The notes beneath the pieces were generated by a model, which ran no database searches, was not told where the DNA came from, and worked only from the letters and a program-made list of their open reading frames with translations. Of a stretch of DNA of 64,000 nt, positions 50,824-60,291 are shown in pieces. Both the position numbers and the translations under genes were made by a program. Each line of letters starts with the position of its first letter. The first letter of the stretch is position 1. Source of the stretch: CAZFDT01 sp964518335 (GTDB lineage Bacteria; Planctomycetota; Phycisphaerae; Phycisphaerales; Phycisphaeraceae); contig CAZFDT010000005.1 in assembly GCA_964518335.1 (NCBI GenBank), forward strand, positions 62,001 to 126,000. The letters run 5' to 3'.

Positions 50824-52430
50824 GGGTCACTACCCTCGAACGCATGGACCCCGCCGGTCTCGGAACCGACGTACACCCGGCCATGGGCGACGATCGGCCC
50901 GCTGATCGACAGGCCAAGCTCGCCCGGTCGGCCGGGACGATTGACATAGTGCTTCTCAAGCAGCGTGCCGTTGTGGCGATCGAGCACCGCCAGGTATCCG
51001 TCGTTACTCACCACATAGACGTGCGTGTCGGTGACGGCGGGCCCAGCCATCAGCGGCGAGTTGCCACTGATTCGGGTGCGCCAGCGTATGGACTGGTCCG
51101 TCAGATTGATTGCGATCAACTCGCCGTTACGACAGGGGGCGAAGGCGACGCCGTCGTGCGCGGCGATCGAGGCGAGAACGGTGTCGGGCAGGGCGACCTG
51201 CCATCGCACGGCGCCGCTGCGGCGGTCTAGGGCCAGGACCACGCCGATGGGATGCGGGTCGGCGAAAACAAAATCGCCGCGGCCGCAGCCGATCAGTACC
51301 AGGTCGTCAATCAGCGTAACCGAACCGACCGCGGGATAGTCCGTGTTCGTACGCCAGACTTCGCGCGTAAGGCCCTGCTGGGCGAGCGTCTGGTCGTCGT
51401 CGATGCGCAGGGCGACGACGGCGTGGCCGTTGACGCCGCTGCCGATGTAAGCGATCCCGTCGGCGATCGCCGGAGAGCTTTCCGGATCGTTGACCGGGTG
51501 CTTCCACAGGAGTTGGCCATCGCTGATCCGCACGCCCATGACGAAGCCCGGATCGTCTCCTGCGGCGGGCTTGTGATGGGTGCCGACTTCGACGGCACCG
51601 GCGCCGACGACGGCGATATCGCCCTCGATGGCCGGCGAGCTTTCGATGTGCAGCGGCGTCACGACTCGCCAGCGAAGGGTGCCCGTGTGGGCGTCGAAGC
51701 CCATCAGGGCCGAGTCACGGTCGGCGTGCAGCCCTTCGCCCACGATGACGTAGCGGCCATCGGCTGTGACGGCGGGCGAACTGAAAATACCCTTGAAAGC
51801 CGCGGCACCGCCGCCATTGAAGGCGGGGGCTTCATACGTAACCCAGCGCTTGCGGCCAGTGGCCGCGTCGAGACACACCAGGGCCCCCGCACTGGTCGGC
51901 GGCGTCAGCGTCGCCGACGCCGCGTACACAGATGAGCCATGAACTGCAACGCTGCCCAGGTATTGGGCAAGGTCATCATCGGGGTCAATGAAGTTCCACA
52001 CCGGCCGAAGCGATGCGGGCGAGGGGCCGCCTGCGTAGCCGGTGCGTTGCGGGTTGGCGCGGGAGATGACGGGCGAGTCGATGAGATCGTGCGGCGTCGT
52101 GGGTGGCAGCGGATCAGCATCACGCGGCGGCAGCGACTCATTCTCGCGCAGGTAGGCCAGCGCCACGGCAGTCCAGTCGGTGTTGCCGCCGGCCACGATC
52201 GTGCGCCGCGGCGCTGTGGCGGGCGAGCTTGGCCAGAATTGCCATGCGAACACGCCCGACGCCAGTGCGACGACGAGGATAGCCGGGATCCACGGGCGCT
52301 CGCGGCAGATGCGTCCCCACTGCGAGGGCCGCACCAGCATCGCCGCGACGCTGACAAGGCCGGCAAGCACCGCCGGTAGCACGGCAGCGCCGGCGTTGAA
52401 AACGATGGGCACCACGGCAATAGAAAACAT
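50820..52430 (-). CDS. Membrane-anchored PQQ-type beta-propeller protein
   Basis: The 536-residue protein has two hydrophobic segments near the N-terminus (about 2-32 and 46-65) followed by an eight-bladed PQQ/BamB-like propeller. Repeats of the type LVCLDAATGRKRW, LMGFDAHTGTLRWRV, ISDGQLLWKHP, LALDRRSGAVRWQV and IAINLTDQSIRWRT mark the blades. Cofactor binding is not shown; BamB-like scaffolding or PQQ-independent roles are equally possible. It begins 25 bases after the FG-GAP/ASPIC gene and overlaps the dikinase fusion gene by four bases, so the two are probably made together and may sit in the same membrane complex. Confidence 0.78.
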   Translation of the reverse strand: MFSIAVVPIVFNAGAAVLPAVLAGLVSVAAMLVRPSQWGRICRERPWIPAILVVALASGVFAWQFWPSSPATAPRRTIVAGGNTDWTAVALAYLRENESLPPRDADPLPPTTPHDLIDSPVISRANPQRTGYAGGPSPASLRPVWNFIDPDDDLAQYLGSVAVHGSSVYAASATLTPPTSAGALVCLDAATGRKRWVTYEAPAFNGGGAAAFKGIFSSPAVTADGRYVIVGEGLHADRDSALMGFDAHTGTLRWRVVTPLHIESSPAIEGDIAVVGAGAVEVGTHHKPAAGDDPGFVMGVRISDGQLLWKHPVNDPESSPAIADGIAYIGSGVNGHAVVALRIDDDQTLAQQGLTREVWRTNTDYPAVGSVTLIDDLVLIGCGRGDFVFADPHPIGVVLALDRRSGAVRWQVALPDTVLASIAAHDGVAFAPCRNGELIAINLTDQSIRWRTRISGNSPLMAGPAVTDTHVYVVSNDGYLAVLDRHNGTLLEKHYVNRPGRPGELGLSISGPIVAHGRVYVGSETGGVHAFEGSDP

Positions 52431-52455
52431 GGTCGATCCTTCTGCGTGGGCCGCA

Positions 52456-54393
52456 CTACTCGCCGATGCGAATCACCTGATGACGCGGGCGATCGGCGCC
52501 CAGGTCGATCAGGGCCGTGGCCTGCGTGCCGTCGGCGTAGGTGATCTTGACGTGGTGCGGGCCGGGCTCGCGCGCCACGAGCGTGGTACGCGGCGCGCTG
52601 GTGCAGCCGACGCCCACGTTGCTGCCGAGCATGCGCGAGTCCACAACATTGCCCTGGGCGTTGACCAGACTGATCCCCGCCCCCACGACGCCGCGCTGCC
52701 GCGTTGGCACGATCGTCACCAGGCGGGCGGCGATCTGCTTTTGCGTTTCAAGGCGGCTGCTGGGGCCAGGCTTGTCGGGCCGATCGTCGAGTGTGCGGTT
52801 GAGCAGGAGCGTGACGCGGCCGTCTTTGCCGCCGACGAGCAGGTCGATCGCGCCGTCGCCGTTGACGTCGCCGCAGGCCAGGCCGTGGACGGCGCTGCCA
52901 TACACGCCGGGGGGGAAGACGCGTCCGCTGTTGTACTTCTCTTCCTGCATGAACGAGCCGTAGCCACGATTGAGCGCGAAGAGCGCTGGCGAGCCCTCCG
53001 CCGCGCTGGCGATGTACAGATCGACCGTGCCGTCGGCGTTGAGGTCCTCCGCCAGTACCATTCTGCCGCCGGGTACGTCCTCCTGTAGCTCGTTTCCGAA
53101 GCGGGTGATGTCGTCGATTCCTTCGAGGTCGCTGAGCAGCAGCCACTTGTTTGCATCGACCACAAGTAGGGCTGCGGCTCGATCGGGCGTGACGATTGGG
53201 GCAATCGCGGCCGTGCCAAACTCGGGGGCCGAGTCTGGATCACCCAGCGGACAGACATCGAATCCTTCCCCCTTGCGCCGGAGCAGATAGCCGGGGCCAG
53301 CCAGGTAGAACAGGTCGGTACGTCCATCGCCGTTCCAGTCGCCCGGCTCAAAGTAGCCGCTGCCGTTGCGGACGTTTTCGGGCAGATTCAGGGTTGAGGT
53401 GGCGTCGGCGAAAGGGTGCGTAGCAAGGGGTTGACCGGGGTTAAGCATCGCCTTAAGGCCGCCGTCACGCAAACTGATGATGACATCGGGAAGGCCATCC
53501 TCGTTGAGTTCGACAAACGCCGCGCTGACCACCTCGCCGCTGACCGTGATAGAGTTCGTTGCAGTGAACCTGTTGCCATCGTTGAGCAGCACGGTGGCAT
53601 CGAGAAGCAGATCCACGTCGCCATCGGCGTCGGCATCGGCTGCGCTGATGCTGGTCGCTTTGGTGCCGCCCAGGCCATATGCGTCGGTGCGGTCTACGAA
53701 CTGCCCATCGGGCTGCTGCAGGAACAGGTGCACGCCTGCCATCGAGGTCGCCACGAGGTCCAGCGCCCCATCGCCATCGACATCGGCTATGCCTACGCCA
53801 TGCACGCTTTGGTCAAGTTGGGTGATCGGCCTTTCCTCGAATCGAGTGAAGGGCGCTGCGGGGAAGTAATCACGACCGGCCGCCATGTCCGTCATGAGCT
53901 CCCACAGCTTGCCGACCGAGCCGTTGAACACGGCGAACATGATCTCGATGCTGCCGGCGTTTTTGCCTTGGTCGGCGTGGCCGGCCAGCGTCCAGCGATT
54001 GTGTCGCTCGGTTTGCACGGCGCGAAACCACTTGCCGCCGCCCACGTAGTAGAGCACCTGAGTGTTGGTGCTTCGTCCGGATTTCTGCCCAATGAACGCA
54101 ACGATGCGCTGACCCATGCTCAGCGACAGAATGGACTCGAGCTGGTCCTCACCCTCGGCAGCGCGGATGACGACGGAGCGGACCTCAAACGCGCCCTTCG
54201 CCATCGCATCAACTGACATCTCCACCGACTGCGTGTCGGCGTCGATCGAGGTAACGGTCATGCAGGCCACGACAGCGTAGCCGTCGAACAGGTGCCGGGG
54301 CTGAACGCGGACATTGATCGCCGCGTGGGCCGACGCGACAGCGAGCATGCACGCCACGATCCAGACGACGATCGATCGATGCTGACGATTCAT
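52456..54393 (-). CDS. Secreted FG-GAP/VCBS protein with C-terminal ASPIC/UnbV-like domain
   Basis: ATG 54393 overlaps the previous stop (ATGA) and gives 645 residues with a signal peptide ending AHA. N-terminal ~170 residues are a beta domain of unknown type. From about 180 on there are calcium-loop FG-GAP repeats (DVDGDGALDLVA, DADGDVDLLL, DWNGDGRTDLFY, DLNADGTVDLYI, DVNGDGAIDLLV). The last ~75 residues (GVGAGISLV, then LGSNVGVGCTSAPRTTL, GPHHVKITYADGT) match the ASPIC/UnbV module often found after such repeats. Likely an extracellular carbohydrate- or protein-binding propeller. Confidence 0.78.
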   Translation of the reverse strand: MNRQHRSIVVWIVACMLAVASAHAAINVRVQPRHLFDGYAVVACMTVTSIDADTQSVEMSVDAMAKGAFEVRSVVIRAAEGEDQLESILSLSMGQRIVAFIGQKSGRSTNTQVLYYVGGGKWFRAVQTERHNRWTLAGHADQGKNAGSIEIMFAVFNGSVGKLWELMTDMAAGRDYFPAAPFTRFEERPITQLDQSVHGVGIADVDGDGALDLVATSMAGVHLFLQQPDGQFVDRTDAYGLGGTKATSISAADADADGDVDLLLDATVLLNDGNRFTATNSITVSGEVVSAAFVELNEDGLPDVIISLRDGGLKAMLNPGQPLATHPFADATSTLNLPENVRNGSGYFEPGDWNGDGRTDLFYLAGPGYLLRRKGEGFDVCPLGDPDSAPEFGTAAIAPIVTPDRAAALLVVDANKWLLLSDLEGIDDITRFGNELQEDVPGGRMVLAEDLNADGTVDLYIASAAEGSPALFALNRGYGSFMQEEKYNSGRVFPPGVYGSAVHGLACGDVNGDGAIDLLVGGKDGRVTLLLNRTLDDRPDKPGPSSRLETQKQIAARLVTIVPTRQRGVVGAGISLVNAQGNVVDSRMLGSNVGVGCTSAPRTTLVAREPGPHHVKITYADGTQATALIDLGADRPRHQVIRIGE

Positions 54394-56021
54394 GGCTTTG
54401 TCTCGGATCGGGATTGAGCGCCGCTTGCCGCCGGTCCGACGTCGCGAAACAGTTTTTCCGGCGCCGCGAGATTGTTGGGGCCGAATGACACGTTGCGCCA
54501 TCGTGACCGCGCGTTGGGGGCGATCATGATGCCGTCTTCATAGAAGCCATCGAACACCACGCCGTTGAAGTCGGTCTGACCCAGGAGCACGGCGGCGAGT
54601 CCGTTGGGAATTCCCGGCTGCTCCCACAGCTCCGGCTTAGCGGGATGCATCACGTCGCCGCGCCGATCCAGATGCGACCAAAGCTCGCGTGGAATCGTGT
54701 AAGGGCTAAACGGCAGTCGGCGATCGCGCTGCCCGAACACGACACGCGCCTTGGCGGGGTCGCTGGAGTGAACGACCATGCGGCCCGTGTTCGCAAGCAC
54801 AAGCGAAGCGCCGCTGCTGCGTTGGCTGGCTTGGGCGTTGGGACTGACCCGCTCCCGCGGGTACAGGGCGGCGCCGAAGACCAGGTCACGGGTGAGTGGA
54901 TGATCGGGCGTGCCGAACATGAGCGTGCCGGCAATGCCGTAGGTCGCCATGATGTTGCCGCCGCTGCCGCCGGTGAGCGGGGCGGGCGACCCGATCGTCG
55001 CACCGTCGAGCAGGATGGTCGTCGTACCTGCCTGTGAGTAGAAACAACCGCGGTCACCGTTGCCCAGGTAGCTATCCTCGCTGATGACAAGCGTTCCCCG
55101 CTTGAACGTGAGGCGGTCGCTGGCGCCGCCGCAGATGCCGACGACCTCCATCGACCCGTGCTCGCCGGTGTCGATGTAAATCCAGTGGGAAATGTCCTGG
55201 GCGTAGGCCCAGTCGGGCAGGCCGTCGGCCGGGGCAGCACCGTGGTTATTGCAGACCCGCGCGATGGTGTGCTTATCAAGCTCGCCGCTGCCCAGGCCGC
55301 CGGTCTGGGTGTTGCCGCCCAAGCGGGAGCCGTCCTTGAGCCACAGATTGCCGCGGATCGTATAGCGGACCTTGTAGTGCGCGTTGCGTTCGACGGTCAG
55401 GTGACGAAGCTCGAATTCGCCCAAATGGTCCCGTTCACCAGGCTGGAGCACGTCGTAGGGTTTGTCGGCCGCGGGCAGGAGAACATCGCCGGCAAACGCG
55501 CCGCTCTCGGGCAGCTTGCGGCCGCGATCGTCCTTGCGGTCACGCACGACCTGCCATGGCCCGTCGGTGTAAGGCCGGCCTGTCTCGTCGAGCCAGTTGC
55601 CCGGCTCCATTGCATTGCCGCTCTTGCCGGGCGTGGCCCACACCGCCACCGCACGCGGCTCCCACGTCTGGCGTGCGTACTGGCCGATCTGCCCGGGGCC
55701 TACGTCATCGACCCACACGCCGTTGCGCTGGCGCTCGAGCAACTCGGTGTCGGTCAACGACCGGCGAGCGTTCACCTCTCTGGCCTCGCCACTTCCATCC
55801 ACGCGATGCACAACAGTCAGGGGGATGCTCTGCACCGTCCGATGCTCGGGCGAGCGAACGATCAGCAGCGGCGCACCGGGATGCTCAAAGAGCACTTGCA
55901 CCTTGGTCTGCTGACCATCGACAAAGGTGATCGTGCTGATGCGCTCGTCCGCGGCATGAGCGCCGATCGTCGCGAATGCGATGACGAATGCGACCGAAAG
56001 TGTGGCGTGGCGTGTGTTCAC
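54390..56021 (-). CDS. Secreted protein of unknown function with beta-solenoid-like body
   Basis: The 543-residue protein starts at ATG 56021 with a signal peptide ending AHA. Residues 25-120 form a beta domain (ITFVDGQQTKVQVLFEHPG). From about 200 the short strand-turn periodicity (FELRHLTVERNAHYKVRYTI, RGNLWLKDG, GTLVISEDSYLGNGDRG, TTTILLDGATIGSP, AGTLMFGTPDHPLTRDL) suggests a beta-solenoid. I do not recognise the family. It overlaps genes on both sides by four bases, so it belongs to the core of this operon, between a beta-helix protein and the ASPIC protein. Confidence 0.55.
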   Translation of the reverse strand: MNTRHATLSVAFVIAFATIGAHAADERISTITFVDGQQTKVQVLFEHPGAPLLIVRSPEHRTVQSIPLTVVHRVDGSGEAREVNARRSLTDTELLERQRNGVWVDDVGPGQIGQYARQTWEPRAVAVWATPGKSGNAMEPGNWLDETGRPYTDGPWQVVRDRKDDRGRKLPESGAFAGDVLLPAADKPYDVLQPGERDHLGEFELRHLTVERNAHYKVRYTIRGNLWLKDGSRLGGNTQTGGLGSGELDKHTIARVCNNHGAAPADGLPDWAYAQDISHWIYIDTGEHGSMEVVGICGGASDRLTFKRGTLVISEDSYLGNGDRGCFYSQAGTTTILLDGATIGSPAPLTGGSGGNIMATYGIAGTLMFGTPDHPLTRDLVFGAALYPRERVSPNAQASQRSSGASLVLANTGRMVVHSSDPAKARVVFGQRDRRLPFSPYTIPRELWSHLDRRGDVMHPAKPELWEQPGIPNGLAAVLLGQTDFNGVVFDGFYEDGIMIAPNARSRWRNVSFGPNNLAAPEKLFRDVGPAASGAQSRSETKP

Positions 56022-58231
56022 GGGTGGTCTGATTCCCTCACGAAGTCGGACGATGGCGACGCCGGTAGCTCCTCGCGGCTACTACGTGGGCGAGGCCAAA
56101 GGAGAATGAAGTTCTCGTGCTCGGCGCCGACCTGTTGCATGGTGAACGACCCACCTGCGGTGTTCAGCAGTGCTGGCTCGAACACCAGGTCCTGGAACGG
56201 CCCGGGCAAAGGAGACTGGGGCAGTGCGGTACCGTGATAGTCGCACTCGAGCCCCGCCATGCGCAACGTCTGGACCTCCCGCAGTTGCGGGCCCACGGTG
56301 ATAGACAAAGCTGGTAGGGAGGTCGCCACATCCAGCCGAAGCAGCGGCACACGCCGGCTCATCGCATCGTGCCCCAGTAGCAATCGCCACTCGTTCAGCA
56401 GCAGGCGAGGTTCGCCCAGCAGTCGAGCGGACGTGGGTCGTTCGGACTCGGGCACGCCTTGTCGGTCAAGTGCAGCAACCAGGTCAGCGACGATCTGCCG
56501 CCGGTCGATGCGGCCCTTGTTGTCACAGACGCCGAAGCGCGGCGAATCCAGTGGCGACGCGTGTGTCTCGTGCGTCCAGCGGTCGGTTGTGCCAGCGTAC
56601 ACGTTACGGTCACAGACCAGCCGCGATGATCGCTCATGCTCGGGTGGCAGCGCGACCTCACCACCGTGGTTCGACGCAAAGATGTTCTGAACGATCTGCC
56701 AGTCGGAGCAACACGCCGCTTGGCGGCGGAGCAGTTTTCCGTACTCGTACACGCCGGCCTCACGATCCGTGGCCGCGTGCGCCCACAGGCCCCAGTGTGC
56801 GTTGCTGATGACCAGATTGTGCGCGAGAGTGACGCCCGACGCATCGTGGCTGTAGATCCCGTCGCCGGGCTCGCGAACGCCAGGCCGCGTCTGCGCGACC
56901 ACGTTGTGGTCCACTGTCACAGGCCCGAAGCCCAGTTCCAGGAATATACCCGCCCCGGCATTGGCGATGACCGCGTTGCGCCTCACCCGCGCGTTGTGCC
57001 ACATGTTGTCGAGCCAGATGCCGTAGCAATGATTCAGACGGATGAGGTTGCCTTCGATCAGACCATCCTCGAAGAAGTGCATCTTGATGCCGCCGGTTTC
57101 GGGCGCGGTGAAGCCCAGGCGGTTGTTGCTCTCGATCCGGTTGTCAACGATGCGCGTGCCTGTCGAACCGATCCCGGCAATCCCCCCCGCACCGTTGTCC
57201 ACGATCGTGTTGGCACGGATCAGGTGATGACCGGCCTGCTCGCGGCCGATGCCCGCCTGCCGAAGTCCGTCGCCGTCCTGCACGCCTTCGGTGCCCACAT
57301 CCAATCCAAGGCTCGTGCCCATGCGGATCGTGTTGCCCTCGATGATCCAGTGATGGCCTGAGCGTGTCGAGAGGACGCCGGCCTGCGGGGCACCCTCGGC
57401 ATGGTAGAACCCGCGCGGGAAGTTGCTCGCCGACCGCTCGAGAATGAATCCGCGCACGTGGATGTGCCCTAGGCCTCGCCGCCACGGCGCGAACACGCAG
57501 CGACGCGTGGTAACCTCAAGGGGCAGGTCCGTCAGGTCATGTGCGGCTACAGGTGGATGGAAGTAGATTCCGCGGCCTTCACGATCGGCAAGCCATGTGC
57601 CCGGCAGGCGCCGCAGCCACTCGAACGTGTTGACCTGCAGCAGCGCCTCGTCTCCGAGAAACATCTGGCCTACCACCATGCGCCGAGTTTGGCGATCAGA
57701 CCCATGGATGGCGCCCAGTTGATCGATCGCACGCCCGCCGACGCCCGGCGCTGCCGTCAGCGCCAGGGCGAACGGGTTGTAGTCCGCAGGCATCTGCGGC
57801 CAGTCTTCCTCTTGAGGATCAGAAATCGAAAACAGAGCCGGATCAAGCTCGCCATACCTGACGTGAGGCTCATCTTCGACGGTGCGCCAGCTGGGTCGCC
57901 AGAGATCAGCGCCGCTGATCACGACGCGCTCGCCAGATGCCGCCTCATACACAATCGGCCGGGCCGGCGTCCCGCCTCGCCGCGGCGCGACACGCTCCCG
58001 GTACACGCCTTCATGGACGGTGACCGTGTCGCCCGCCTCCGCACGGAACGCCGCCGCCGTGATCGTCCGAAGCGGACAATCACCATCGCCCGGTCCCGTG
58101 TCGTCAGCGTTGGCGTGCCGCTGGTCGACGATCCATCGCCGTGGAGGCGCTTCGGTTGATACAGATGCAACAAGCCCGTGCTCAGGCCGGTGTGACATAT
58201 GGGATAAGTCTATGGTCAACACCGAAGTCAT
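56018..58231 (-). CDS. Right-handed beta-helix protein without clear signal peptide
   Basis: ATG 58231 overlaps the stop of the propeller-lyase gene (ATGA) and gives 737 residues; the frame to 58549 is antisense-like extension. After ~30 residues it has the usual DUF1565/beta-helix opening (PLRTITAAAFRAEAGDTVTV, HEGVYRERVAP, VYEAASGERVVISGADLW). Helix coils follow (HHWIIEGNTIRMGTSLGLDV, HLIRANTIVDNGAGGIAG, GLIEGNLIRLNHCYGIWLDN, VTLAHNLVISNAHWGLWAHA). A C-terminal ~100-residue domain is separate. The protein lacks an evident signal peptide, unlike most beta-helix proteins here, which may indicate cytoplasmic action on imported oligosaccharides next to the lyase-like propeller. Confidence 0.68.
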   Translation of the reverse strand: MTSVLTIDLSHMSHRPEHGLVASVSTEAPPRRWIVDQRHANADDTGPGDGDCPLRTITAAAFRAEAGDTVTVHEGVYRERVAPRRGGTPARPIVYEAASGERVVISGADLWRPSWRTVEDEPHVRYGELDPALFSISDPQEEDWPQMPADYNPFALALTAAPGVGGRAIDQLGAIHGSDRQTRRMVVGQMFLGDEALLQVNTFEWLRRLPGTWLADREGRGIYFHPPVAAHDLTDLPLEVTTRRCVFAPWRRGLGHIHVRGFILERSASNFPRGFYHAEGAPQAGVLSTRSGHHWIIEGNTIRMGTSLGLDVGTEGVQDGDGLRQAGIGREQAGHHLIRANTIVDNGAGGIAGIGSTGTRIVDNRIESNNRLGFTAPETGGIKMHFFEDGLIEGNLIRLNHCYGIWLDNMWHNARVRRNAVIANAGAGIFLELGFGPVTVDHNVVAQTRPGVREPGDGIYSHDASGVTLAHNLVISNAHWGLWAHAATDREAGVYEYGKLLRRQAACCSDWQIVQNIFASNHGGEVALPPEHERSSRLVCDRNVYAGTTDRWTHETHASPLDSPRFGVCDNKGRIDRRQIVADLVAALDRQGVPESERPTSARLLGEPRLLLNEWRLLLGHDAMSRRVPLLRLDVATSLPALSITVGPQLREVQTLRMAGLECDYHGTALPQSPLPGPFQDLVFEPALLNTAGGSFTMQQVGAEHENFILLWPRPRSSREELPASPSSDFVRESDHP

Positions 58232-59424
58232 ACTGTGGTGCCTTCCGTTACACAGGACCCCGTGGCGGTGTGCTCGCGGCTCGGGGCGTCGCCACAGAGC
58301 GACAACAGGTACACTTGAGGCGTGCCCGTCTGATCCGAGGTGTAGACAATGTGGTTGCCACTGGGACTGAAGCTTGGGTGGCAGTGGGCACTTGCCGCGT
58401 GGCCCCCGACCTGGCTGGTGTTCGGCCAGCACAATATCCGGGCTTTGCCACTTTGCAGGTCGATGAGCAGCAACGGGCTCTCGTTGGGCTTTTGGCAGTC
58501 GCTGACAAACCAGCGCCCATCTGGCGACACCACACCGTGGCCCAGCCAATGCTCATAGGACGTGTAATGACATTGCCAGTCACCGCCGCGGGCATTGACG
58601 GAGCAGACAGAGACCGGCAGCCACTCGCCGCCGTTCTTGTCAAAAAAGAACAGACGCCGGCCGTCGGGTGACCAGCTTTCGTGGGTGATCGTCCGAAACC
58701 TGCGCGGGGTCAGCAACGGTCGGGGCTTGCCCGTCGCGACGTCCGCCACCATCGTGCGGCACCGCTGCGCCTGTGGCAGGTCCATATTCCAACAGCGCGA
58801 GCCATGGGGCACGAACGTGATCGTGTCCGGGTCGGTCGGGTTAATCATCGGGTGGGAGAAGCCTTCGTTCCAGGTCAGCACGAGTGCGGCCTCGCCGGTG
58901 AGGAGATCGAACCTGATCAGGGCCGTCGGGTGGCCCGCTTTTTCGCTAACGCCACCAAGAATCGGCGTGTTACGGTCGGTGTCCACGACAGCCAGCGCAA
59001 CAAACCTGCCGTCGGCGGTCATCGTCATCGCATAGGGCCAGAGCTTCCCCGGCCAACGGCCGGCAAGGTTGAAGCAACGCTCCGGCGACCCTCCGCGCCG
59101 TACGTCCACACGCCAGAGTGATTGGTCATGAATCCATAGCGCGTGCCGCCCGTCCCGATGCACGGTGAGTGACTCCCCGTCGCAGGGAACGCTGTCGCTC
59201 AGACATTCGACGATCCCGGTCGACAACTCGCAGCGATACGGATGCCATGCATCGCCAGACCCGCGACGAAAGACGACGTATTGCTCGTCGCCCGTGAAAG
59301 CCTGCGCCTCGAAATACACCGCTTCGCTGGCGGCGTCCGTGGTCAACTGCCACACCTGTGTGCCCGACGGATCCGCGATCAGCTTGGCGGCAGGGCGATT
59401 GGATTGTGCAGTCTGAGCCGTCAT
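58228..59424 (-). CDS. Oligogalacturonate-lyase-like (PL22-type) propeller protein
   Basis: The 398-residue protein has no signal peptide. It is a TolB-like seven-bladed propeller with the PL22 pattern: THESWSPDGRRLFFF, HWLGHGVVSPDGRWFVSD and AHCHPSFSPSGNHIVYTSD. The two His in AHCHP and the one in THESW correspond in order to the metal-binding histidines of oligogalacturonate lyase. Family members cleave short unsaturated uronate oligomers in the cytoplasm, which agrees with GH28- and pectate-lyase-like proteins in the same operon. First gene of the long minus-strand operon after the pseudopilin gene; the 87-base gap above shows no good promoter. Confidence 0.72.
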   Translation of the reverse strand: MTAQTAQSNRPAAKLIADPSGTQVWQLTTDAASEAVYFEAQAFTGDEQYVVFRRGSGDAWHPYRCELSTGIVECLSDSVPCDGESLTVHRDGRHALWIHDQSLWRVDVRRGGSPERCFNLAGRWPGKLWPYAMTMTADGRFVALAVVDTDRNTPILGGVSEKAGHPTALIRFDLLTGEAALVLTWNEGFSHPMINPTDPDTITFVPHGSRCWNMDLPQAQRCRTMVADVATGKPRPLLTPRRFRTITHESWSPDGRRLFFFDKNGGEWLPVSVCSVNARGGDWQCHYTSYEHWLGHGVVSPDGRWFVSDCQKPNESPLLLIDLQSGKARILCWPNTSQVGGHAASAHCHPSFSPSGNHIVYTSDQTGTPQVYLLSLCGDAPSREHTATGSCVTEGTTV

Positions 59425-59511
59425 ACATTCGCACCGCGAGTCAGCGGTTCATGTTGCCGCGACTCCCGGGGGCATGTCACGGGCCGGTCGTTGCAGGAGT
59501 GATCTCCCGCG

Positions 59512-60204
59512 TCACTTACCATCGAAGTAGAGTTGGTACGCTTGTTCCATCTTGTCCCAGCCGGGCCAAGCGTTGAAGGCGCGAACGTCACCGTTCGGAT
59601 CGGCGATCCACTTGCCATGTGCGTCCGCGTAGGCGGCAATGTGCCCACGCGCCTCGTGCCGCAGCAGGGTTTCTGAAGCACGAATGTCCTCGACTAGCGC
59701 TAGGACTTTGCTGCCGTCCAGTTCTGGGTTGGCCGCGCGGTTCGTACTTGGACTGCCCAGACGGCCGATCGAGGAGCGGACCAGGTAAGGACTCTTGATG
59801 TTGGCCTGGGCGTCAGGATTGGCCAGAGGCCAACCATCGGATCCGCCATAGGTGTTCTTCAGATCGGTCCATGTGGGACAATACAGAACTCGGGCCGTGC
59901 CTAAGTATCCCCCGGTCATCAGCAGGCCGTGCCCGACCCATTGGCTCGACGCGCGAACCGTCTGCCCAGGCCCGGCAACGATCGTAAAAACCGGCCCGCC
60001 CGGGGCGAAGGTGCGTTGGCGTCCTTCCGACGCGTACACCGTGTGGCCGATGGCGACCTGCCTCATGTTCGACAGGCATGCCGTCTGCTTCGCGGCCTCA
60101 CGGGCCTTTTTGAGCGCAGGCAGAAGCATGGCGATCAGCAGCGCGATGATGGAAATGACCACCAGTAGCTCGATGAGGGTGAAACCTTTTCGATTCCTGG
60201 CCAT
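59512..60204 (-). CDS. Prepilin-type N-terminal cleavage protein (DUF1559/type II pseudopilin-like)
   Basis: ATG 60204 with AGGGA upstream gives 230 residues; ATG 60225 is in frame. It has the type IV prepilin signature GFTLIELLVVISIIALLIAM, with cleavage before Phe and a hydrophobic helix. The rest has the usual soluble body (ACLSNMRQVAIGHTVYASEG; then ARGHIAAYADAHGKWIAD). Planctomycetes encode many such DUF1559/pseudopilin-like proteins, some next to glycan-degradation genes. It is probably processed by a prepilin peptidase and integrated into a type II secretion or surface structure. It lies 88 bases downstream of the PEP-CTERM gene. Confidence 0.85.
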   Translation of the reverse strand: MARNRKGFTLIELLVVISIIALLIAMLLPALKKAREAAKQTACLSNMRQVAIGHTVYASEGRQRTFAPGGPVFTIVAGPGQTVRASSQWVGHGLLMTGGYLGTARVLYCPTWTDLKNTYGGSDGWPLANPDAQANIKSPYLVRSSIGRLGSPSTNRAANPELDGSKVLALVEDIRASETLLRHEARGHIAAYADAHGKWIADPNGDVRAFNAWPGWDKMEQAYQLYFDGK

Positions 60205-60291
60205 TTCATTGTCCCTCGTCTGCAAGAAGCTGGAGGTGGTAATCAGCGCGGTTCGACTCGGGAACCTCGCGGACGTGAAAAAAGACGGCCT

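Noticed and set aside
60226..60291. Terminator after the PEP-CTERM gene (T-run on the minus strand)
   Set aside because: GTGAA/TTCAC can pair only over five bases and the T-run lies inside the loop, not after the stem.
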